Below the pieces are notes generated by a model. That model did no database searches and had not been told where the DNA came from. It saw only the letters and a list, made by a program, of their open reading frames with translations. A program made the translations under genes and the position numbers. 64,000 nucleotides of DNA from Lentisphaerota bacterium (GTDB lineage: Bacteria > Verrucomicrobiota > Lentisphaeria > Victivallales > Victivallaceae), in assembly GCA_015061575.1 (NCBI GenBank), contig SUWF01000009.1:1-64000 (forward strand). Reading direction: 5' to 3'. Shown here in pieces: positions 17,793-26,860 of the stretch; the first letter of the stretch is position 1; each line of letters begins with the position of its first letter.

Positions 17793-20700
17793 ATGAAAAG
17801 ATTTTTACAATACTTCCTGCTGGGTATGGCTGCACTGAACACTGCCAGTGCAGCTGAAGGAGTTTTTGAGGTCAAAAATCCTGCGCAGGGGATCTTCCAG
17901 ATCTATTACAACAACACTCTTCTGATCGATTCGATCACCGCATTGGTCAGCCATGACAGCACAGCTGAAAACCGCCGTTATTCCGCCCGGCAGCTGCCCG
18001 GCGGCGCAATGGTCTATAACATCTGGAGCGAAGAAAAGAATTACAACTTCCGGCTGGAAATAGCTTTGCACCCCGGCGGCAAACGTCTGGAAATAACTTT
18101 TATGACCGAAGTCGGCGCATTTTCGCCCACGCTTGACAGCAGTAAACTTGTTACGCTGACTTTGCCTTACGAAAAATTTGCCCGCGGCACCTACTCCGGT
18201 TATGTGGGGCGGGCCACCGGCAAAAATTTCCGGAGCGGCAAGTTCAGCGAGCTTAAAGAACGTACCATGATGGGCAACAGCGACTGGCGTTATCTGGCAT
18301 TGGATGATGCTCAGGGCAATAAACTGGTTTTTGATTTCAATCCCATCGGGCCGGGAGATTTTATAAGTATTTATCCTTTTGGGGCGCTCAAAGGCTTATG
18401 GCACTGTCGGCGTGACAGCGATAAATTGCGGTTTTTCGGCGGCAGCCGGCTGTTGGAATTCGGCGGCTTTACCGGAACCAAACTTTGCATCACTTCCGGT
18501 GATATGAGCAATTACAAGCGTGATCATGCGCTGGAAAAATTTTTATACGACCAGAGTTTTGCGCCGGAACGGCTTTACAGCTTTGGTGCTGAACGCAAAG
18601 GCCAGGAGTATACTGCCGCAGATGTGCAGACTTTTTCGGAGCGGACGCAGTTTGGATGGAAGCAGGACAAATCGCTGCAAGTGCTTAAAGGTCAATACCC
18701 CGGAGCTTATTACAGCAACGTCAGCGGTCAGGATGGCGTATTCAAAGTCAGCGGGCTTGAACCGGGAGTTTATATTGTCAGTGCGGGCATCGGCAATATG
18801 CAGGGTTTGTCCGCTGAATTTGATCTTTACTGCAACGGCGAGCTTATATCCGGCAAGATCATCCCCGGCAAACAGCAGGGCATGACGCTGTGCAAGGCAA
18901 TTTGGATCGAAAATGGCAGCGCAGAATTTACTTTCAAGGGCAAATTCCTGCTTTCCACACTAAGCTTGCAGCGCTTGATCAGCAGTGCCGAAGATTTCAG
19001 CTTCCGGCGCGGCCCGTGGGTGAGCAGCGGCTACGAGCCGGGCACTCTGTTCCGCAATGTTGACTACATTCAAGCGGTGGATTTTCCCTGCGATGTGCAA
19101 AAGTTTTTTCTGCCGGAACCCGGCAAAGAGAGTGTCAATGTACGCAAAAATACTCCCGATAAAGTCCAAACCGTTTCCGCCGGTGATCCCCGACTGCGCT
19201 GGCGCTACAACGCTGTTATCGGCAATATGCTGAGCAACAGTTCCACGCTGGCGGAGCTCAATGATCCGGAGGCGTTGAAAAAGTTTTTTGAACAGCAGAC
19301 TCAGCGCCGGGTCAACACGCTGCTGTTGAGCGGACTGCACAGCCGCCACACCTATTTTAATCATATCGAACGCAGTAAGCAGGCGATCAGCAAACTGGCG
19401 CAGGAAGCTCACAAATATAATATGAAGCTTATTGATCATCATGATGTTACACTCTTGTGGAATCTGGATGGCGGCTTCCGGATATTGGCGGAGCGTTTGC
19501 CGGAAGTTACCCGCAACATACACAATCAGCTGCCGGGGTATCAGTTCTGCATAATGAATCCGGCTTTCAAGGCCCGCTATACGGCGTACATTCTGGAGCT
19601 GGTCAAAGGCGGCGTGGATGGTTTTATGCTGGACGAAGCGCACTTTTTTCCGGATTGCTGCAGCTGCCAGTATTGCCGTGAAGAGTTCCATAAGGATACA
19701 ACCTGGCACATTCCGGTCAATGAATTGGATGACTTTTTCGGTTCCCAAGCTACCGAACTCAAACAAATCTGGCAAAAGTGGCGCAAACAGAAGGTCGGTA
19801 ACTGGTGGGCGGAAATGCGTCAGGCGATCAATGCAGTCAATCCTTCGGTCAGTTTGCTGGTCTACACCACGCACTACGGTTTTACTGACCGCTGGGCGCC
19901 GCTGCGGCTGGGGGCGGATCTGTTTGAAGATGCCCGGGGAGCGGATTTTATCGGTACAGAAATAATGAGCCGCAATGTGCTGCTCAGCAGCCGCACTCTG
20001 CCGGGATACCGGCGGGCCAAAAATCTGCTGCGGACAGCTTACGGTTATCCGATCTGGGGACTTATCCAGCAGCAGCCCGATTGGGATGGATCTTACTTTG
20101 GCTGGGCGCTGGTGAATATGCACGGTCAGGCGGTGTGGGTATCGCACCCGGTCAAAGACAGCGGCAGCAAAAAATTTCTGGAATTTACGCAAGAAAATAT
20201 GCGCTCCGATCTGGCCAGGCCCGAAAGCCAGATAGCGCTGCTTTTTTCCAGCCCCAGCCGGGATTTTGCCCCGGTAGGCGCCTTGCTGGGCGAACTGTTC
20301 GGCACTGCGCAAACGCTTGATATGATGCATATACCTTATTCGATCATCGGCCAGATGAGTTTGAAGCCGGAAGTTTTGTCGCAATACAAGGTGTTGATCG
20401 TCGGCGGATGCAGCTGTTTATCTGATGCGGAAGTTTCTGCGATCAAGGATTTTGCCCGCAATGGTGGAACTGTTCTGCTAACCGGCAACAGCGGTATTTA
20501 CAACGAAAACGGCCGCCAGCGCAAAGTATGGGCCTTTGCCGATATTTTCCAGCAGGCCCCGGCGGCGGTTCCGTCTTCGGTCAGACGTTTTGCTTTGCCC
20601 GATACGGAACGCCTGAGCGCCAATGCTCCGCTCCGGTTCTTTCCGCTGCCCCGGCGGCGTGAACACTTGTTGAGTCAGAATTACGGTCAGGGCAAAGTGT

Positions 20701-21167
20701 ATTACCTGAATATTCTTCTGGGGTCGGCACTCTATGCTGCCGAAGGCACGCCGGGGCGGATGTGGACTTTTCAGGCCGATAACGTGGTCGATCAAGCCTA
20801 CCGGCAGCTGCTCAATAAGTTGACAGCCCATGCCCAATGCTGGCAAATCAAGGCGCCGGAGCTGGTTTTGACCACGCTTTACCGCCAGCAGGAACAAATG
20901 GTGGTGCATTTGCTCAATGCCACAGCCTGCAGTAATACACCTGGTCAACCGATGCGGTCAGCTTTGCCCGAAGTACCGTTTCCGCCGCTGGCTGAAGATA
21001 TAACTTTTGAACTGCCCGGGTGCTGGCAAACGGCCTACGCCGTCAGTCCGGATTTTGCGGGCCGTCAGGCAGTGGAAGTTAAATTTGATCCGGTCAAACA
21101 GGTCAGCTGCGTGACCGTCAAAAAAGAATTGCTCAAAGTTTATACTATAATTTTTATTCAACCTTAA
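17793..21167 (+). CDS. large secreted glycosidase-like protein with beta-galactosidase trimerisation-type domain
   Basis: 1124 aa. Signal peptide (residues 1-20, ending SAA). Residues ~20-420 are beta-rich and look like accessory domains. Residues ~470-800 look like a TIM-barrel of the GHL/GH10-like group: [22 protein letters not shown], and [12 protein letters not shown] near 606-617 with a likely acid/base Asp-Glu pair, followed by a CCSCQYC cluster often seen in these proteins. Residues ~815-960 ([39 protein letters not shown]) resemble the GATase-like trimerisation domain of GH42. The substrate is unknown. It sits between a sugar-type regulator and two pseudopilins. Confidence 0.7.
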   Translation: MKRFLQYFLLGMAALNTASAAEGVFEVKNPAQGIFQIYYNNTLLIDSITALVSHDSTAENRRYSARQLPGGAMVYNIWSEEKNYNFRLEIALHPGGKRLEITFMTEVGAFSPTLDSSKLVTLTLPYEKFARGTYSGYVGRATGKNFRSGKFSELKERTMMGNSDWRYLALDDAQGNKLVFDFNPIGPGDFISIYPFGALKGLWHCRRDSDKLRFFGGSRLLEFGGFTGTKLCITSGDMSNYKRDHALEKFLYDQSFAPERLYSFGAERKGQEYTAADVQTFSERTQFGWKQDKSLQVLKGQYPGAYYSNVSGQDGVFKVSGLEPGVYIVSAGIGNMQGLSAEFDLYCNGELISGKIIPGKQQGMTLCKAIWIENGSAEFTFKGKFLLSTLSLQRLISSAEDFSFRRGPWVSSGYEPGTLFRNVDYIQAVDFPCDVQKFFLPEPGKESVNVRKNTPDKVQTVSAGDPRLRWRYNAVIGNMLSNSSTLAELNDPEALKKFFEQQTQRRVNTLLLSGLHSRHTYFNHIERSKQAISKLAQEAHKYNMKLIDHHDVTLLWNLDGGFRILAERLPEVTRNIHNQLPGYQFCIMNPAFKARYTAYILELVKGGVDGFMLDEAHFFPDCCSCQYCREEFHKDTTWHIPVNELDDFFGSQATELKQIWQKWRKQKVGNWWAEMRQAINAVNPSVSLLVYTTHYGFTDRWAPLRLGADLFEDARGADFIGTEIMSRNVLLSSRTLPGYRRAKNLLRTAYGYPIWGLIQQQPDWDGSYFGWALVNMHGQAVWVSHPVKDSGSKKFLEFTQENMRSDLARPESQIALLFSSPSRDFAPVGALLGELFGTAQTLDMMHIPYSIIGQMSLKPEVLSQYKVLIVGGCSCLSDAEVSAIKDFARNGGTVLLTGNSGIYNENGRQRKVWAFADIFQQAPAAVPSSVRRFALPDTERLSANAPLRFFPLPRRREHLLSQNYGQGKVYYLNILLGSALYAAEGTPGRMWTFQADNVVDQAYRQLLNKLTAHAQCWQIKAPELVLTTLYRQQEQMVVHLLNATACSNTPGQPMRSALPEVPFPPLAEDITFELPGCWQTAYAVSPDFAGRQAVEVKFDPVKQVSCVTVKKELLKVYTIIFIQP

Positions 21168-21184
21168 ATCAAGGAGAAAAAACT

Positions 21185-22096
21185 ATGAAACAACGATTCA
21201 CTTTGATTGAGCTGCTGGTGGTCTTCAAACGCTTTATTGGTACGGATCAGTACGGATGTGTACGGAAACATACGGAGAGTACCGCTCACAAAAATACGCC
21301 GCATCATACTTGCAAAGCAAGTGCTTCATGTTTGCCGCAGGCAAATGCTTCATGCAGCAACGCTGCGCTTCACACGGCGGAGCCGTGCTTCATTCGATCA
21401 GCGTTCACGCTGATCGAGCTATTGGTTGTGATTGCCATTATCGCAATTCTGGCAGCGATGCTGCTGCCGGCGCTTTCAGCAGCCCGGGAACGGGCCCGCA
21501 GTACCGACTGCATCAATCGCTTAAAGCAGCAGGGATCAGCTATTTACATGTATGCCGGGGATAATGCGGATTATCTGATTTCCACCAACGTATACGCTGC
21601 CCAGCAGGCCGATAACGGTCTGTACAACCGCTACAACAGCGCCTCGGCCAGATCGGGACGGGTGGTATTGTTTATGAACTCCTATTTTGGCGGCAACGAA
21701 GTACCAGCTACCGCCGATGAACTTTTAAAACTGCGTCAACGCTACTATAAGTGTCCGTCGGATTCCAGCTGTTTCAGCGCCGATAACGACAGTTACTATC
21801 TTTTGTACTATGTTCCGGCGTGGGTGCCTTACAGCTACCGTTTCGGTCAAGCTGACTACGCCCGGCACATGCTCAACGGCCAGTGCAATCCCGGCGGTAT
21901 GATCTCAATCGATGCCGGGATCTATTCCGTGGATAAAACCAACAACTACATCAACCACCCCAATATGGCCAACGGTCTGGCGCTGGGCGGCCATGTTTTG
22001 AGCCGTTCGACCAAATCGTCGATCACTCAGGCCAGTATAGTCAACGCTCTGCGCTGCGGCAGCGGATACGGCAATCTGGATGACCGCAGCGAATAA
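21185..22096 (+). CDS. pseudopilin-like protein interrupted by the iteron-hairpin element
   Basis: 303 aa. The start [13 protein letters not shown] looks like a normal prepilin, but the hydrophobic helix is missing and a 69-codon insertion follows. A second, complete motif begins at Phe74 ([18 protein letters not shown]). After it come [25 protein letters not shown] and a C-terminal domain shared with the next gene. The H-X9-DG motif is altered to H-X9-GG ([12 protein letters not shown]). AAGGAG lies before the ATG. The frame is open through the insertion, so a long-leader protein is possible; whether it is processed at Ala73/Phe74 is unknown. Confidence 0.75.
   Translation: MKQRFTLIELLVVFKRFIGTDQYGCVRKHTESTAHKNTPHHTCKASASCLPQANASCSNAALHTAEPCFIRSAFTLIELLVVIAIIAILAAMLLPALSAARERARSTDCINRLKQQGSAIYMYAGDNADYLISTNVYAAQQADNGLYNRYNSASARSGRVVLFMNSYFGGNEVPATADELLKLRQRYYKCPSDSSCFSADNDSYYLLYYVPAWVPYSYRFGQADYARHMLNGQCNPGGMISIDAGIYSVDKTNNYINHPNMANGLALGGHVLSRSTKSSITQASIVNALRCGSGYGNLDDRSE
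21224..21447 (+). mobile_element. iteron-hairpin element, copy A
   Basis: Nearly identical (about five mismatches in ~220 bp) to copy B on the other strand. In order it has: four 10-bp units TACGGA-N4 at 21241-21280; hairpins ACTTGC-AAA-GCAAGT (21308-21322), TTTGCC-GCA-GGCAAA (21331-21345), GCAGC-AAC-GCTGC (21354-21366) and CACGGC-GGA-GCCGTG (21373-21387), separated by GCTTCA(T); then TCGATCAGCG-TTCA-CGCTGATCGA (21394-21417), whose right arm is the codons for FTLIE. Similarity to copy B ends in the IAI codons of the pilin helix. No transposase is coded. Confidence 0.8.
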
Positions 22097-22107
22097 GGAA
22101 CAAAGCT

Positions 22108-22812
22108 ATGAAAAGATATTTTACACTCATTGATCTGATCGCCGTCAGTGCTGCTTTGCTGACAGTTGCCAGTGTAACGCTGCCGCTGCTCGCCGCCGTT
22201 CAGGCCGAAAGCCGCTACACAGCCTGTCAGAACAAACTTAAAATGCAGGGTTCCGCCATTGCTCTTTACGCCGAAGACAACAACGATTATCTGATTTCGG
22301 TCAACGTTTACGGCAACGAGCAGGCCAACAACCACTTGCGCAATAATTACGACAGCAGCAAAGTGCGTTCCGGCCGCATCGTGCTGATGGCGCAAGGCTA
22401 TTTCGGGCAGAAAGAACTCATCCGCAGCGGCGCCGAACAGCTTGCCGCCCGGAAAAAGTATTACCAGTGCCCGGATGACAACAAGGTGTTCAGCAGCACG
22501 CTCGACAGTTACTACCTTTTGTATTACACCGAAAAATGGGTGCCATACAGCTACCGCTTCGGCAAAGTCGATTATGCCCGTGATCTGGCCAGCGGGGCCG
22601 GTGATCCGGGCAACATCATTGCGTGTGACGCAGGTATTTACAGCGTTGATGCCGAAAAAAACCAGATCATCCACAATAATTTTACCAATGCGCTTACTCT
22701 GGACGGCGCCGTCTTGAGCCGCAATACCACTCAGGCACTCAGGCAGAAAAGCGTTATCAACGCCTTACGCTTCGGTGCGCAGTTCGGCAATCTGGACAAC
22801 CGCACCAAATAA
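22108..22812 (+). CDS. pseudopilin-like protein with variant motif
   Basis: 234 aa; paralogue of the gene 11 bp upstream (both share [28 protein letters not shown] and the C-terminal INALR-G-GNLD). The prepilin motif is YFTLIDLIAVSAALLTVASV: Glu5 is replaced by Asp and the usual [14 protein letters not shown] helix is divergent. H-X9-DG is present as HNNFTNALTLDG. It does not carry the hairpin element. The Glu5 change is notable because that residue aids subunit docking in pilins. Confidence 0.8.
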   Translation: MKRYFTLIDLIAVSAALLTVASVTLPLLAAVQAESRYTACQNKLKMQGSAIALYAEDNNDYLISVNVYGNEQANNHLRNNYDSSKVRSGRIVLMAQGYFGQKELIRSGAEQLAARKKYYQCPDDNKVFSSTLDSYYLLYYTEKWVPYSYRFGKVDYARDLASGAGDPGNIIACDAGIYSVDAEKNQIIHNNFTNALTLDGAVLSRNTTQALRQKSVINALRFGAQFGNLDNRTK

Positions 22813-22826
22813 GCACAGCAGCAGGA

Positions 22827-23687
22827 TCATTCGGCAGGGAAATTTTTCAGCACTATCTGCAGGGAGTTAGGCTCAACCTGCAACAGTTGGGTCACTACCG
22901 GGCATTTGGCCATGAATAAAAACGCCGTACATTGATCGGTATCATCGAGCGTTTCAAAATTTCCCTGCCCCTTGGCTATGACCAGATCAGCGGAGGCAAA
23001 GGCGTCGCAAAATTCCGGCGGCGCCAGCTCCAGAATGGTACCGGCCACCCGGCGGCCGTTATCGACGACCCGGGCGGCAAAATCGTTCAAGCCGGAAATT
23101 TCCAGATCAGTGGCGGTCACATCGTTCAGCACCGGTTTGCCCCGCACGCCCAAAATGGTTTTGTGGCGGTAAGGGCGCATAAATTCCCGGTCAAAAACCG
23201 CTTCGCCGCAGTTGTCGAGAGCGTAAAAAATCGTGCGGGCGCTTTCCATTCTCTGCTGCAGCCGCCGGATCTTCTGCAGATCCAGCTGAGCGGTGAACGC
23301 CCGCCGCACGGTATCCAGCGCCCGATCTATATCAAGATTACCGAAAATGCCGAAATCCAGAATATTTCCGGCGATCGCCAGCCGCAAGCGGGATTCAAAA
23401 CTTTCCGGATCAAAAATCGCTTGTTTTTTAAGTTCCTCCAGCAATTTTTCAGCCAGTTGCGATGATTGGATTTTTTCTTTATAATAGGCATCGGCATTTT
23501 CCTGACACATCAAATCCATCATGCCCAACAGGTAATGCACGGGGGTCTTACTTAAATCGCAATCGACCAGCTGCTGCATAGCCTGCTGGATATGCTGCCG
23601 GCGCAATACCTTATCCGCAAAGAGCCGGCTGGCAATATTAACCGCATTGCGGCTGAGGCAAGCTAAACATTCGCAAGAACTTTTCAT
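22827..23687 (-). CDS. DUF89 / ARMT1-like damage-control phosphatase family protein
   Basis: 286 aa. It shows the family pattern CECLACLSRNAV at the N-terminus, FYALDNCGEAVFDREFM (metal-binding Asp/Asn region near residue 160), LNDVTATDLEISGL, and DLVIAKGQGNFETL near residue 240. Members are metal-dependent phosphatases proposed to remove damaged sugar-phosphate metabolites. It is alone on its strand between two pseudopilin/glycosidase units. AT-rich 23688-23915 upstream holds its promoter region and no other gene. Confidence 0.8.
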   Translation of the reverse strand: MKSSCECLACLSRNAVNIASRLFADKVLRRQHIQQAMQQLVDCDLSKTPVHYLLGMMDLMCQENADAYYKEKIQSSQLAEKLLEELKKQAIFDPESFESRLRLAIAGNILDFGIFGNLDIDRALDTVRRAFTAQLDLQKIRRLQQRMESARTIFYALDNCGEAVFDREFMRPYRHKTILGVRGKPVLNDVTATDLEISGLNDFAARVVDNGRRVAGTILELAPPEFCDAFASADLVIAKGQGNFETLDDTDQCTAFLFMAKCPVVTQLLQVEPNSLQIVLKNFPAE

Positions 23688-23915
23688 GATATAAACCTTT
23701 ATTTACCAAGATAATTTCTGATCACACCGACCGTTATCCGATCGCTCCGGCTGCCCCACTCCCGGTTATAATTTATCACCGGAAAGGAAAATTTCAAAGA
23801 AAAAACACTTTTTGCCTGACAGTATTTTCAATGATTGGCATAAAAAAATCAGCAGGCAGATTTGCAATCAACCTATATTGAATTGGTAAAAAAGGTTTTA
23901 TTTTCAACTGTTATG

Positions 23916-23982
23916 GGGGCTGTTGCAAAACCTCGCAAAAGGTTGTAATGCCCCTGTTTTTTGACAGTTTTGCAACAGCCCC
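23916..23982. mobile_element. 67-bp inverted-repeat miniature element
   Basis: GGGGCTGTTGCAAAAC at 23916-23931 and its exact reverse complement at 23967-23982 (16 bp, no mismatch) enclose 35 bp. Ends of this kind are found on several insertion sequences, so it may be a two-ended IS remnant. It starts 5 bp past the stop codon of the gene at 23988-25910 and could also act as a terminator. No target duplication is evident. Confidence 0.55.
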
Positions 23983-23987
23983 TCCAA

Positions 23988-25910
23988 TTACAGTTTATTT
24001 TCTTCGTCACTGAAGTACAGGGCCATACGATTGTTGCGCCCGGCCCTGAATTCCGGCGGCCGGGTAAATTCAAACTGCGAATCCGCCAGCGGCACTTGCG
24101 GTTTATCTGTATTGTTAAAGTAAAACAACAGCCGGGTGCCGGGTTCCTGCCCGGTGTAATCAGGTATGGAATCGCTTTCAGGAATTGGTGCATGGCTGAT
24201 GCGTACATAGTCGATCAAACCAGCGTAAGTTACTGATCGATAACCGGAATATGCGCCTATACAAAAGTCGGTTTCGGTATTGGCGTGCATATAGGATCCC
24301 GGCGGCAGATCTATCGAACCGGCTTTTTTGCCGTTTACATAGATATGCAGCTTGCTGTTGATCATATCCACGGTGCCGCCGATATGGCACCATTGATTGT
24401 AATCAACTTTGACATTGGCCCGCAAATTCACATCCCGGGCGGGATATTTATCCGGATTTTTGATCTTACTCAGCGGCCAGCGCACCTGTACACGGAAATC
24501 AACATAAAGCTGCTGTTTTTTCTTATCCGGCGTGACAGTAAGGCTCCATCCCCGCTGCATGGATTCAGTATCCCGATGGTTATATTTGCTTAAAAGCTGC
24601 CCGAAGTATTTGGTTTTCAGCGGCATGGTCACGGTTTCCACCGAAAACACCCCCTGCTGGGGCCGCAGCGACGGCGAATCGCTGAAAATCCCCAGGCTCT
24701 GCAACGAAAGATGACTTATCATCATACCTTTATGCACTGGATTACTGTCGATTTTATCGCGGATTTTTTTATTGTAGGCAAACTGCTGGATGGTATAGAA
24801 TTGTATATTGTTTTCGCTGGCAAGTTTGCCGTATTTTTGGCAATATTGGGCAAAAGTCGGCACATTGAAATTTGCTTCGTGTGCCTCGCTGGTAAGATAC
24901 CCGAGTTTGCGCTGCATATTTACCGGCACATAGCCGCTGGAAACTCCCAGTGCCAGCGCATCACCGATGCGTTCTTTGATAATGCGTTCATGGTCAACAT
25001 AAATATTACCGCCCGAAGTCCCCATATAATCGCCCAGCGGCAGGCTCAAGATCAGGGTTTTGTCGCCGATAGCTGCTTTGACTTCTTTGTAAAAGGTCAA
25101 AAAGTATTCACCACGGAGTTTCCGCCAATTTTCCACTTCCTTACTTTGCGGGGCAAATTCTTTGCTTTGATAATCAAAGCGATGATCAGTGGTTATATCG
25201 ATGTTATAGCGTTTTTTGTATTCGGCAACCAGATTTTTGCCGAAGCCGAAACGGTCAGCGTGATGCGGGCCGTTTTTATAACGTTTATCCTGGCTGTAAA
25301 CACCGCTGTGGCTGCGAGTGTTGAGGTATAAGCCGTCGGCCTGAAGATCTTTGACATATTTTGCAATGCGTTCGACCATGTATTTGCGGGCATCCGGATT
25401 AGAGAGATCCAAATATCCGTAATGATAAGTACCACGTTTGTCAACTTCCTGGTATTCAGGATGAGCAATGAGGACTTTGTCCTGATAGCAATAGTAGACT
25501 TTGCAGCCATCGGCGATCTCCGGCCAGCCTCCATCGTTGAACGACAGATTCAGATAAAATTTCATGCCGTTTTTGTGTGCGGCTTCACGTCCGGCCTTAT
25601 GATTGTCAAATTGCTTACGCATCTGGCGGACTTTGGCAATATGATTGCCGATGTAGCCGGATCGGGCAGTTTTAAAGTGATCAAGGTGCATATCTTCGAT
25701 ACGCCACAAAACAACTTTGCCGTCAAACATCTCTTTCCACTGCCGGACGGCACTTTCGATGCGTTCCGGCGAATCGACCCGTTCATCGCCCCGGCCGATG
25801 GCGTAAAGATCGCCCAAACTCAGTGAAATCATATTCTCAGCGGCATTTGCGCTCCAGACAAAAGTTGCCGCTGTGACTGTGGAACAGAAAATTTTCAACC
25901 AGGTTTTCAT
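23988..25910 (-). CDS. secreted glycoside-hydrolase-like protein with LamG-type C-terminus
   Basis: 640 aa. Signal peptide 1-23 (ending ANA). Residues ~25-400 appear to be a TIM barrel of the GHL type: GMKFYLNLSFNDGG, GYLDLSNPDARKYMVERIAKYVKDLQADGLYLNTRSHSG. Residues ~440-600 look like a concanavalin/laminin-G fold (YVDFRVQVRWP, YNQWCHIGGTVDM, KLHIYVNGKKAGSIDLPPGSY, YAGLIDYVRIS). Substrate unknown. Last gene of an operon running regulator, oxidoreductase, pseudopilin, glycosidase. Confidence 0.7.
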   Translation of the reverse strand: MKTWLKIFCSTVTAATFVWSANAAENMISLSLGDLYAIGRGDERVDSPERIESAVRQWKEMFDGKVVLWRIEDMHLDHFKTARSGYIGNHIAKVRQMRKQFDNHKAGREAAHKNGMKFYLNLSFNDGGWPEIADGCKVYYCYQDKVLIAHPEYQEVDKRGTYHYGYLDLSNPDARKYMVERIAKYVKDLQADGLYLNTRSHSGVYSQDKRYKNGPHHADRFGFGKNLVAEYKKRYNIDITTDHRFDYQSKEFAPQSKEVENWRKLRGEYFLTFYKEVKAAIGDKTLILSLPLGDYMGTSGGNIYVDHERIIKERIGDALALGVSSGYVPVNMQRKLGYLTSEAHEANFNVPTFAQYCQKYGKLASENNIQFYTIQQFAYNKKIRDKIDSNPVHKGMMISHLSLQSLGIFSDSPSLRPQQGVFSVETVTMPLKTKYFGQLLSKYNHRDTESMQRGWSLTVTPDKKKQQLYVDFRVQVRWPLSKIKNPDKYPARDVNLRANVKVDYNQWCHIGGTVDMINSKLHIYVNGKKAGSIDLPPGSYMHANTETDFCIGAYSGYRSVTYAGLIDYVRISHAPIPESDSIPDYTGQEPGTRLLFYFNNTDKPQVPLADSQFEFTRPPEFRAGRNNRMALYFSDEENKL

Positions 25911-25937
25911 TGTTTTTGCACTCCTTAAAAAATATTT

Positions 25938-26837
25938 TTAATCGTCAGCTTTGTGGGTCCACCAGCTGCCGCTGGTCGGCATTGAGCTAAACTCAAAACT
26001 TTCGACATGACCATCTGCCAGCAGAATGTTGACCTGTTTTCCATGCACAGCTCTTAAACGCAGTTCGCCATTCTGTCCAGTGTAAGAATTAGTGGCAAAG
26101 GCAACGTTGACGTAGTTTTTATTGGCCACGTCATAGCAGTCTATCAGAGTCATCAATCCGCTGGGATCATCCAGACTGCCTGACGTACGGCTCAAAGTCG
26201 GATTCAGATAAACACCGTAAGTTTCATCAAATTTGGCTTGAGTCCAGGCTTGGTGATAACCGTAGGTTATATGCGGTTTAGTTTTGCAGACCTGATCAGC
26301 AACAGGGCAGTTGATTTGAGAGCTGCGGGAGATTTTTGCCGGATTAGTTTCGTTGTAAATATATGAGTTGATGTATTCCCACAGATCTTTATGGCTGCTG
26401 GCGGCGGCTCCGGCGGGGAAAAAGTCACCGTTATCGCTCTGATATTCCAAAAAAATATATCCGAACTGTTTCAGATTGCTGGCGCAGGCACTTTGGCGGG
26501 CCCGTTCACGGGCGGCACCCAAAGCAGGCAGCAGCATTGCAGCTAAAATTGCGATAATGGCAATTACAACCAATAGCTCGATCAGCGTGAACGCTGATCG
26601 AATGAAGCACGGCTCCGCCGTGTGAAGCGCAGCGTTGCTGCATGAAGCGTTTGCCTGCGGCAAAAATGAAGCACTTGCTTTGCAAGTATGATGCGGCGTA
26701 TTTTTGTGAGCGGCACTCTCCGTATGTTTCCGTACACATCCGTACTGATCCGTACAAATAAAGCGTTTGAAAAAATCACGGCAGAGTTGTGAGGTAACCA
26801 CCAAAAGTTCGATCAGCGTGAAGTTCTGCTTTTTCAT
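25938..26837 (-). CDS. pseudopilin-like protein interrupted by the iteron-hairpin element
   Basis: 299 aa. It begins [14 protein letters not shown], then TSQLCRDF, then the same insert-coded peptide as the gene at 21185, then a second full motif starting at Phe83 ([18 protein letters not shown]). The C-terminal domain differs from the other pseudopilins and ends with [12 protein letters not shown] (H-X9-DG). The first and second motifs share the 14-nt string TTCACGCTGATCGA, so the insertion is bracketed by a direct repeat. It sits between a Gfo/Idh gene and a glycosidase-like gene. Confidence 0.75.
   Translation of the reverse strand: MKKQNFTLIELLVVTSQLCRDFFKRFICTDQYGCVRKHTESAAHKNTPHHTCKASASFLPQANASCSNAALHTAEPCFIRSAFTLIELLVVIAIIAILAAMLLPALGAARERARQSACASNLKQFGYIFLEYQSDNGDFFPAGAAASSHKDLWEYINSYIYNETNPAKISRSSQINCPVADQVCKTKPHITYGYHQAWTQAKFDETYGVYLNPTLSRTSGSLDDPSGLMTLIDCYDVANKNYVNVAFATNSYTGQNGELRLRAVHGKQVNILLADGHVESFEFSSMPTSGSWWTHKADD
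26557..26770 (-). mobile_element. iteron-hairpin element, copy B
   Basis: Reverse-strand copy of the element at 21224-21447. All four TACGGA iterons and all five hairpin stems are identical to copy A. The few differences fall in spacers or flanks (for example next to, not within, the TTTGCC/GGCAAA hairpin). Upstream flanks differ: copy B has 24 extra bp between the first FTLIELLVV and the shared sequence. This indicates recent movement or gene conversion. Confidence 0.8.
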
Positions 26838-26860
26838 AAAATCATCCTCCTTTTGCTCAA

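Noticed and set aside
21241-21417. Possible CRISPR-like array in the iteron-hairpin region
   Set aside because: Repeat units are 6-10 bp, spacers are constant rather than variable, and no cas genes are present.
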